Assembly: GCA_035695715.1 (NCBI GenBank)
Contig: DASRRM010000523.1
Span: forward strand, 1-27,485
DNA length: 27,485 nt
Origin: RYN-428 sp035695715
GTDB taxonomy: Bacteria > Planctomycetota > Phycisphaerae > Tepidisphaerales > Tepidisphaeraceae
Direction: 5' to 3'
The notes beneath the pieces were generated by a model, which was not told the DNA's origin, did not search any database, and saw only the letters and a program-made list of their open reading frames with translations. Shown here in pieces: positions 22,445-27,485 of this stretch (positions are counted from its first letter, which is position 1; every line of letters starts with the position of its first letter). A program made the translations under genes and the position numbers.

Positions 22445-25066
22445 TTAAAGCCGCGGATCCACCGGCTCGCTCTCCAGCGCCAGCACGCCAAACACGCATT
22501 CGTGAACCCGCCGCAATGGCTCGCGGCGGACAAATCGTTCCAGCCCTTCGATGCCCAGCGCAAATTCCCGCAATGCCAACGACCGCTTGGCGGCCAGGCC
22601 GCGGCTGCGCAAGCGCTGCAGGTTTTCCGGAGCATCATACTCCGGGCCGTAGATGATTCGCAGATATTCCGGTCCCCGGCATTTTACCGCCGGCTGAACC
22701 AGGCCTTTTTTCGCACGCACGACGAACTCCAGCGGCTTAACGACCATTCCTTCGCCGCCACTGCCGGTCAGCGTTTCCCACCATGCGATTCCGCCGTCAA
22801 TGTCTGCAACATCGGTCACGTCGACGACTCGATGCGTCGTTGCCAATAGCGGCGTGCCGGGAATGGCATCCGCCAGGCGGCCCAGCGTCTGCATATGCCA
22901 GAGATGATCCTTGTCAACGTGGACGGCTCCCTCGCTGGCGAGAAGGTGGAACGGAGCAAGCTTGAGATCGTTGACGGAATTCACGGGCCAGCAATATTGC
23001 CGATATGCGTCGACATATTGATTGACGCGCGTGAGCCGCTCGCGCTGCCGATCCAGAATGACGTTCAAATCGTTTGATCCTATCGCGGCATATCGCGCCG
23101 CGGCCTGCTGGAGAACATTCACTGATGCCGATACCGACGCCCGCGCTGCGGATCCGACGGCGGCGTATTGCGTCTTGAGGAGGTCCTGCGCTTTGGCCGA
23201 CCATGGCATCAGCTCGCAATCGAGACAGAACCAGTCGCTTGAGAAGAGCTCCCAGAACCCGGCCGCGGTGAGCGAATCGTGCAGAATGCCCAGAAGCGCT
23301 TCTTCGACGGCGCGATCGTTGAAGAATCGCCGGCCGGTGCGCGTGAAGATGATCCCCCGGCCGTCGCCGGCAATTCCAAAGCGCCGTTGTGCGGTGCATT
23401 CATCCCCGCAGATGATCGTCACCGCCCGGGAGCCCATGTGTTTTTCCTGGCAGACGACCTTGCCGACACCCTGATTGCGGAAGTAGTCGAATGCCTGCTG
23501 CGGATGTTCCAGCAAACCGGGCCGATCGCTGGTTTCCGTCGGCGACATGGTGGGCGGCAAATAAATGAGCCATTTCGGATTGGCCGCGAATCGGCTCATT
23601 ACTTCCAGCGCCGCGGTCGCGTTTTCCTCGCGAATGGTCACGCTGTGATGCAGCCGGGTGGCGACGATTCTCTTGCCGGTCACGTCGGACAGGTCCAACA
23701 CGTCATCATATTGCTGCTGTGCCGATAGCGGACTTGCCGCCGCCGGATCGGCGACGAGAAATGGCCGCTTAGGCTCGGCGTAGGCGCGCCTTGCGGGGAC
23801 GGAAATCACCTCTTTCTCCGGCCAGCGCAGCGCCGTCAATTTCCCGCCGAAAACGCACCCGGTGTCGATATTCATCGTGCGGTTCAGCCAATCGGCATCG
23901 GGCACCGGCGTGTGGCCGTACACCACATGGCCGCCGCCGCGATATTCGGCGGCCCAGTTGTATCGGATCGGCAGGCCGAATTCGTCGGTCTCGCCGGTGG
24001 TTTCGCCATACAATGCAAATTCCCGCACCCGGCCCGAGGCGCGCCCCACATATTGCTCTTTCATCCCGGCATGAGCGACGACGAGCCGGCCTTCGTTCAA
24101 CACATAATGACTCACCAGTTTATCAATAAATTGCTCGACCTGTTTGGCGAAAGCCGGCGGCTGCTTCTCCATCTGCTCAAGGGTTTCGGCCAGGCCGTGC
24201 GTGATTTGCACATTACGGCCCTGCAATTTCCGCATCAGCTTCACGTCATGATTGCCCGGCACGCAGAGTGCGACGCCCTGCTTTGCCATCGCCATGACAA
24301 ACTTCAATACCTCGACGACCTTCGGGCCGCGATCGACCAGGTCGCCGACAAAAACGGCCTTGCGCCCCGCCGGCGGCGTCACGGAGATCCCGAATTCATC
24401 TGCCGGGCCTTCGGCGGCGACGCCGATCGTGAAGCCGATGTTCGTCAGCAGTTCGCTCAGCTCATCAAAGCAGCCATGCACGTCACCGATGATGTCGAAC
24501 GGGCCGTTGTCCCACTTGCGATTATTCCACAGCGGCTTGCGTTCAATCCCCAGGACTTCATCGATCAGGCAATCGCTTCCGCGCAGGCTGTCATCCAGGC
24601 CCAGGCGATGAACGTAGCGGAACCCTTCGCGATCGAGGTGCCGAAGCGACCGGCGCATCTGCATGATCTGGTTGCGGATGACATGCGCGCCGAAGTCGCG
24701 ATCCGGCCGGGCGCGATTCCGCTCGTGGCACACCTTCTCGGGCACATCCAGCACAATCGCCACCGGCAGCACATCATGCTCGCGCGCCAAATCAACCAGC
24801 GCCTTGCGCGATTCGGGCTGCACGTTGGTCGCATCGATCACCGTGAGCAGCCCGCGCGCCAGCCGCTTGGCCGCGATATAGCGCAACACGTCGAATGCAT
24901 CGCCGGTGGCGTGTTGGCTGTTTTCATCATCGCTGACAAGTCCGCGGCAGAAATCCGACGAAAGCACCTCGGTGGGCTTAAAATGTTTGCGCGCGAAGGT
25001 GGATTTCCCGCAGCCGCTGGGACCGATGAGTGCAACGAGGGAAAGTTCGGGGATCGTGAGTTTCAT
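22445..25066 (-). CDS. pnkp: Polynucleotide kinase-phosphatase-ligase of the Pnkp/Hen1 RNA repair system
   Basis: The 873-residue enzyme heals and seals broken RNA in the cytoplasm. Domain 1 (about 1-175) is a P-loop 5'-kinase with GPSGCGKST (15-23) and the lid segment CHERNRARPDRDFG. Domain 2 (about 188-430) is a binuclear metallophosphatase with GDVHG (194-198), GDLVDRG (241-247), GNHD (271-274), AHAGM (331-335) and GHTP (384-387). Domain 3 (about 450-873) is a nucleotidyltransferase: K542 in EKHMGSR is the AMP acceptor, EGMVVKP (772-778) is ligase motif IV, and KCRGPEYLR (795-803) is motif V. All three active sites look intact, and the length is that of the bacterial family. In studied examples Pnkp needs Hen1 for ligation. 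The hen1 gene lies upstream on the same strand with a mobile-like repeat between them. Confidence 0.97.
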   Translation of the reverse strand: MKLTIPELSLVALIGPSGCGKSTFARKHFKPTEVLSSDFCRGLVSDDENSQHATGDAFDVLRYIAAKRLARGLLTVIDATNVQPESRKALVDLAREHDVLPVAIVLDVPEKVCHERNRARPDRDFGAHVIRNQIMQMRRSLRHLDREGFRYVHRLGLDDSLRGSDCLIDEVLGIERKPLWNNRKWDNGPFDIIGDVHGCFDELSELLTNIGFTIGVAAEGPADEFGISVTPPAGRKAVFVGDLVDRGPKVVEVLKFVMAMAKQGVALCVPGNHDVKLMRKLQGRNVQITHGLAETLEQMEKQPPAFAKQVEQFIDKLVSHYVLNEGRLVVAHAGMKEQYVGRASGRVREFALYGETTGETDEFGLPIRYNWAAEYRGGGHVVYGHTPVPDADWLNRTMNIDTGCVFGGKLTALRWPEKEVISVPARRAYAEPKRPFLVADPAAASPLSAQQQYDDVLDLSDVTGKRIVATRLHHSVTIREENATAALEVMSRFAANPKWLIYLPPTMSPTETSDRPGLLEHPQQAFDYFRNQGVGKVVCQEKHMGSRAVTIICGDECTAQRRFGIAGDGRGIIFTRTGRRFFNDRAVEEALLGILHDSLTAAGFWELFSSDWFCLDCELMPWSAKAQDLLKTQYAAVGSAARASVSASVNVLQQAAARYAAIGSNDLNVILDRQRERLTRVNQYVDAYRQYCWPVNSVNDLKLAPFHLLASEGAVHVDKDHLWHMQTLGRLADAIPGTPLLATTHRVVDVTDVADIDGGIAWWETLTGSGGEGMVVKPLEFVVRAKKGLVQPAVKCRGPEYLRIIYGPEYDAPENLQRLRSRGLAAKRSLALREFALGIEGLERFVRREPLRRVHECVFGVLALESEPVDPRL

Positions 25067-25082
25067 GAAGCTGGTTTTTTAA

Positions 25083-25235
25083 GAGTTCCTAACAAAAAAG
25101 GGATGAACGCCAAGACGCCACGGACGCCAAGATCGGAAAGAGGAGATGAAACCGTCGGTAATCCCCTGTTCTCTTGGCGCTCTTCGCTTGGCGTCCCTGG
25201 CGTCTTGGCGTTCATTTATCGCATTTTGTCAGGAG
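25083..25235. repeat. TGAACGCCAAGACGCC inverted repeat, copy 2
   Basis: The ends GAGTTCCTAACAAAA (left) and TTTTGTCAGGAGG (right) match those of copy 1 at 13808, as do the core arms. The element begins 17 bp upstream of the pnkp start. Its right end contains the hen1 stop codon (TAA, minus strand, 25218-25216) and the last codons of hen1. Confidence 0.9.
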
Positions 25236-26637
25236 GCCTAAGTGTGAATACCGCCATCTGCGTCGCCGGGCCAACCTCCGGATCCTCCGGCCCGACCGGC
25301 AGGAAGCGCAGTTCATATCCGAATCGCGCCGCCACGTTGGCCGCCCAGTCCTGGAACTGCTTCCGCGTCCACTCGAAGCGGTGATCCTTATGCCGGAATT
25401 GTCCCGCCGGCAATGTTTCGAAACGCACGTTATATTCCACGTTGGGGGTGGTCACGATCACCGTCGACGGCCTGGCAAATTCGAACAAGACGCGCTCGAA
25501 AGCCGCCAGCCTTGGCTCGTCGAGATGCTCGATGACTTCCACCACCGCCGCCGCGTCGAAACCGGAAAGGCGCTGATCGCGGTAGATCAATGAGCCGTGC
25601 AGCAATTGAATGCGCTGGCGTTGCCGCTCGGGCAGACGATCCAAATGCAGCCGTTCGGCGGCGATTTCCAATGCCCGATGCGAGACGTCAAGCCCGACGA
25701 TTTGCTCAAAGTGCTTGTCGTCGAGCAAACGGCGAAGGAGATTGCCGTTGCTGCATCCGAGGTCGAGCACGCGCTTGGCATCGGCCGCCCGCAACGCCGA
25801 TAGGACCGTGGCGAGGCGGTGCTCATTGAGGCTGATTTTCTGCTCGACCAATTCCTCTTCGCCGCGATGTTGTTCCTCCGCCGCCTCGGCATCATCCGTA
25901 TCAGTCTCGATCAGGCGCGCGAGTGCATCGTTTGCCAGATGCTTGAAATGCTTCCGGTAGCGAAAAACGATCTGTTCCTTTTCGGGATGTGATGCGAGCC
26001 ATGGATCGCCATGCCGCAAGAGCTTTTGCACCTCGTCATCGCCGATCCAGTAATGCTTGTCGTTATCGAGCACCGGGATCAGCACGTACAGGTGCGTGAG
26101 CAGATCGTGCAACGTGATCGTCTGCGACAACGCGACCGTGAAGTACGGCCCTTCGCCCCATTCCGCAAATCGCTCGTCCAGTGGATGATGCGTCGCCGTG
26201 ACTGAATACCCCAACGGCTCGAACAGCTTGCGCAATAGCGTCTCTCCGCCGCGGCAGGGAACAACGCTCAGACGAGCCACCAGCGGAATGGGCGTTGTTG
26301 TTAACGCCGGCCGATCCTTGCTTGTTCCGGCAAGGGCCGAAGAAAAGACCTGCGCAATCGCCACCGCCAGAAACGAACTGGCGGCATACGGTCGATCGTT
26401 CACATACTGCTCCAGCGAAAACCCTTCGCCGGCCGGTCCATGGCGATTGCGCACCAGCCCCACCGGATCAACATCCAGCAGCAACGCTGCCGTGCAGCGG
26501 TTTTCGTCCGCTTCGGGATAGAACACGTGCGCCTGGCCGACGGAAAGCTTGAACGACTGCGGGCGGGCCGGGTTTTTGTGCAGGAGAAAGCCCAGGTCGG
26601 TGGCAGGGGAATGTGTGGTGGTTAGCGTCAACAGCAT
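25216..26637 (-). CDS. hen1: 3'-terminal RNA ribose 2'-O-methyltransferase Hen1
   Basis: The 473-residue partner of Pnkp methylates the 2'-OH at the 3' end of broken RNA before ligation, which prevents recutting at the same site. The N-terminal half (about 1-240; MLLTLTTTHSPATDLGFLLH, HVFYPE) is the Hen1_L part that activates the Pnkp ligase. The C-terminal half has the SAM-binding motif VLDLGCSNGNLL (290-301), and EVIEH (367-371) with H419 in HKDHRFEW. E367, E370, H371 and H419 correspond to the metal ligands of the C. thermocellum enzyme, as I recall them, with a shift of one. The start at 26637 follows the family; the frame is open to 26742 without family similarity. The C-terminal PDKMR is encoded by repeat-element sequence. 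Confidence 0.96.
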   Translation of the reverse strand: MLLTLTTTHSPATDLGFLLHKNPARPQSFKLSVGQAHVFYPEADENRCTAALLLDVDPVGLVRNRHGPAGEGFSLEQYVNDRPYAASSFLAVAIAQVFSSALAGTSKDRPALTTTPIPLVARLSVVPCRGGETLLRKLFEPLGYSVTATHHPLDERFAEWGEGPYFTVALSQTITLHDLLTHLYVLIPVLDNDKHYWIGDDEVQKLLRHGDPWLASHPEKEQIVFRYRKHFKHLANDALARLIETDTDDAEAAEEQHRGEEELVEQKISLNEHRLATVLSALRAADAKRVLDLGCSNGNLLRRLLDDKHFEQIVGLDVSHRALEIAAERLHLDRLPERQRQRIQLLHGSLIYRDQRLSGFDAAAVVEVIEHLDEPRLAAFERVLFEFARPSTVIVTTPNVEYNVRFETLPAGQFRHKDHRFEWTRKQFQDWAANVAARFGYELRFLPVGPEDPEVGPATQMAVFTLRPPDKMR

Positions 26638-26771
26638 CGCAGTGGCAGACCATACGCGAAGGAAGGGAAAGCGTCGAATATTGAATATGATTGGAACTCG
26701 TCGGCGCTGAATGAACTTGCGCGATGTGTGTAGGGTCCGCACTGCGGACGGTTATGCTACTGGCGGAAATT

Positions 26772-26856
26772 CGCCACAGATGAAAGACCGATGGACACAG
26801 ATAATGCTGCCGCGTTTGAAGTTTTATCTGTGTTCATCGGTCGTTCATCTGTGGCG
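26772..26856. repeat. CGCCACAGATGAA inverted repeat
   Basis: The 32-bp arms 26772-26803 and 26825-26856 have 2 mismatches and a 21-nt loop. The arms are built from degenerate CACAGAT / ACCGATG words. It lies about 135 bp upstream of the hen1 start. Confidence 0.9.
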
Positions 26857-26870
26857 ATATCGCATTTGCC

Positions 26871-26906
26871 TTGGTTGCAGCCGGCGGCCGTGCTGAGGAG
26901 TATCTC
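26871..26906 (+). repeat. RAEEYL-motif repeat, copy 3
   Basis: The segment TTGGTTGCAGCCGGCGGCCG and onward reads LVAAGGRAEEYL. Compared with copy 2, four of six differences are synonymous third-position changes in that frame. It is in frame with the downstream small gene, although that gene's start is probably at 26946. Confidence 0.75.
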
Positions 26907-26945
26907 AGGATAACGATGGACCGCTGCTTCAACCCGGAGGTTCAA

Positions 26946-27344
26946 ATGGACCGCGTGCTACTCGAACTCCTGCGTCGCCTTGAGGCGATCGGCGAACAAT
27001 ACGAAGAGCTATTCGACAGCGAAGTCCGCGAGGCGATGGACGCCGCTGTTTGGAGTGGATTTATAGCGCCAGTGCCGGGCTATGTTTTGCCTGACAAATC
27101 TGGAATGTACAGCGAGGAGGCCGATGATCTCGTTCGGCGCGCGCTGTCGGGGTTTCTTGACGCGGCTACGGAAGCATCCCGAATCCACGGCTTGGATACA
27201 TTCCATAAGCGCCTGGCGGCCTTCCAAAACCATGACATACGAACGACGCAGCAGAACGACTTCAACGACTTTTTCGGGTGGGCGAACCCTGCGGAGTTCG
27301 ACAAAGACGGGAGATTTTTTGGAAGCGCGCGAAAGGGAGATTGA
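26946..27344 (+). CDS. Small protein of unknown function
   Basis: The 132-residue frame is acidic and mainly helical (MDRVLLELLRRLEAIGEQYE, then LFDSEVREAMDAAVWSG, later EADDLVRRALSGFLDAATEA). The C-terminal part has FNDFFGWANPAEFDKDG. There is no signal peptide or membrane segment and no family I recognise. GGAGG lies 5 nt before the ATG at 26946; an alternative start is 26916. It is divergent from hen1 and not obviously related to it. A second short frame overlaps its end. Confidence 0.6.
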   Translation: MDRVLLELLRRLEAIGEQYEELFDSEVREAMDAAVWSGFIAPVPGYVLPDKSGMYSEEADDLVRRALSGFLDAATEASRIHGLDTFHKRLAAFQNHDIRTTQQNDFNDFFGWANPAEFDKDGRFFGSARKGD

Positions 27345-27429
27345 CTCGGCGCGATCGTCCGGCGTACTCGCCCAAGACGTTTCTCGCGAGGTGCGGGAAT
27401 GGTGGGCGAGTACGCCCTACGAAAACTGA
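27319..27429 (+). CDS. Possible 36-residue gene overlapping the previous one
   Basis: A TTG start with GGGAG 5 nt upstream opens a frame (MEAREREIDSAR, then VLAQDVSREVREWWASTPYE). The peptide is compositionally protein-like, amphipathic and charged. It could instead be the true C-terminus of the preceding gene after a frameshift near 27315. An inverted repeat (27361-27374 with 27403-27416) lies inside it, which makes coding less certain. Confidence 0.3.
   Translation: MEAREREIDSARSSGVLAQDVSREVREWWASTPYEN
27361..27416. repeat. GGCGTACTCGCCCA inverted repeat
   Basis: The arms GGCGTACTCGCCCA (27361-27374) and TGGGCGAGTACGCC (27403-27416) are perfectly complementary over 14 bp with a 28-nt loop. 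Confidence 0.8.
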
Positions 27430-27435
27430 ACGTGG

Positions 27436-27485
27436 CACGGGCGGCTCGCCCGTGAGCGATGGTACTCCGTCGCGTTGGTCGGTAC
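27436..27485. repeat. CACGGGCG hairpin and start of a GGTACTCCG repeat
   Basis: CACGGGCG (27436-27443) and CGCCCGTG (27447-27454) form a small hairpin like that at 1818-1836. GGTACTCCG at 27461 matches the arm start of the hairpins at 17826 and 18619, so another copy may continue beyond the window. Confidence 0.5.

Larger units (their letters stand above)
26638..26945. other. Divergent gap before the small genes
   Basis: This 308-bp interval between hen1 (minus) and the small plus-strand gene holds a palindrome (26772-26856) and a RAEEYL-motif repeat (26871-26906). No promoter for hen1 is obvious to me; it should lie between 26640 and 26770. Confidence 0.5.

Noticed and set aside
23912..25384. 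Long plus-strand open frame of 490 codons
   Set aside because: It is antisense to pnkp, whose motifs are unmistakable, and it ends in a repeat element and hen1.

Overview
The window is GC-rich, densely coding bacterial chromosome. Gene content and style suggest a planctomycete-like organism, probably of the Phycisphaerae. Pointers are a lysine/alanine/proline-tailed DksA-like protein next to lspA, a TPR protein fused to a YggX-like module, an STN-like periplasmic repeat protein, a secreted FAD oxidoreductase with a golvesin-like C-terminus, a triple-malectin membrane-anchored protein and intergenic gaps full of palindromes. The lineage is inferred from this content and not from any marker gene. 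No RNA genes, CRISPR array, transposase or phage genes are visible.

Layout. 1-1653: the 3' part of an O-carbamoyltransferase gene and a small SxtJ-like membrane protein. 1963-3978 (minus): pheT, which faces away from a DksA-like gene (4207-4902, plus) across a region with two divergent sigma70-like promoters. 5311-7970 (plus): lspA, a family 2 glycosyltransferase and a UDP-glucuronate decarboxylase, the last two probably for surface polysaccharide. 8227-9995 (minus): two translationally coupled genes, a TPR-YggX fusion and an STN-like exported protein. 10196-15361 (plus): three flavin-related genes, ribF, a secreted FAD oxidoreductase and an FMN-binding NosR/NapH-like membrane protein. 15599-21846 (minus): an exported protein of unknown function, slyD, a lipoprotein, the malectin protein and yqgF/ruvX. 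22445-26637 (minus): pnkp and hen1, the two-gene bacterial RNA repair and 3'-end methylation system. 26946-27429 (plus): one or two unrecognised small genes.

The best-understood functional unit is hen1-pnkp. Hen1 2'-O-methylates the 3' end at a cleavage site and Pnkp (kinase, phosphatase and ligase in one chain) heals and seals the break, as known for ribotoxin-cut tRNA.

The most unusual property is the non-coding DNA. Nearly every gap longer than about 150 bp holds an imperfect palindrome, and several belong to families with two or three copies here. They include (a) a GCTCGCGAAGGCGCGAAG family (three copies), (b) a TGAACGCCAAGACGCC family (two copies, one of which supplies the stop codon of hen1), (c) a GAGCCGCGCACG family (two copies), (d) a 130-bp element in two opposed copies whose outer stem has different sequence but stays complementary in each copy, (e) a 36-bp motif reading LVAAxGRAEEYL (three copies), and (f) heptamer-phased degenerate tandem repeats. 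This set looks like non-autonomous, hairpin-forming mobile or structured DNA/RNA elements and is the part of the window most worth following up.
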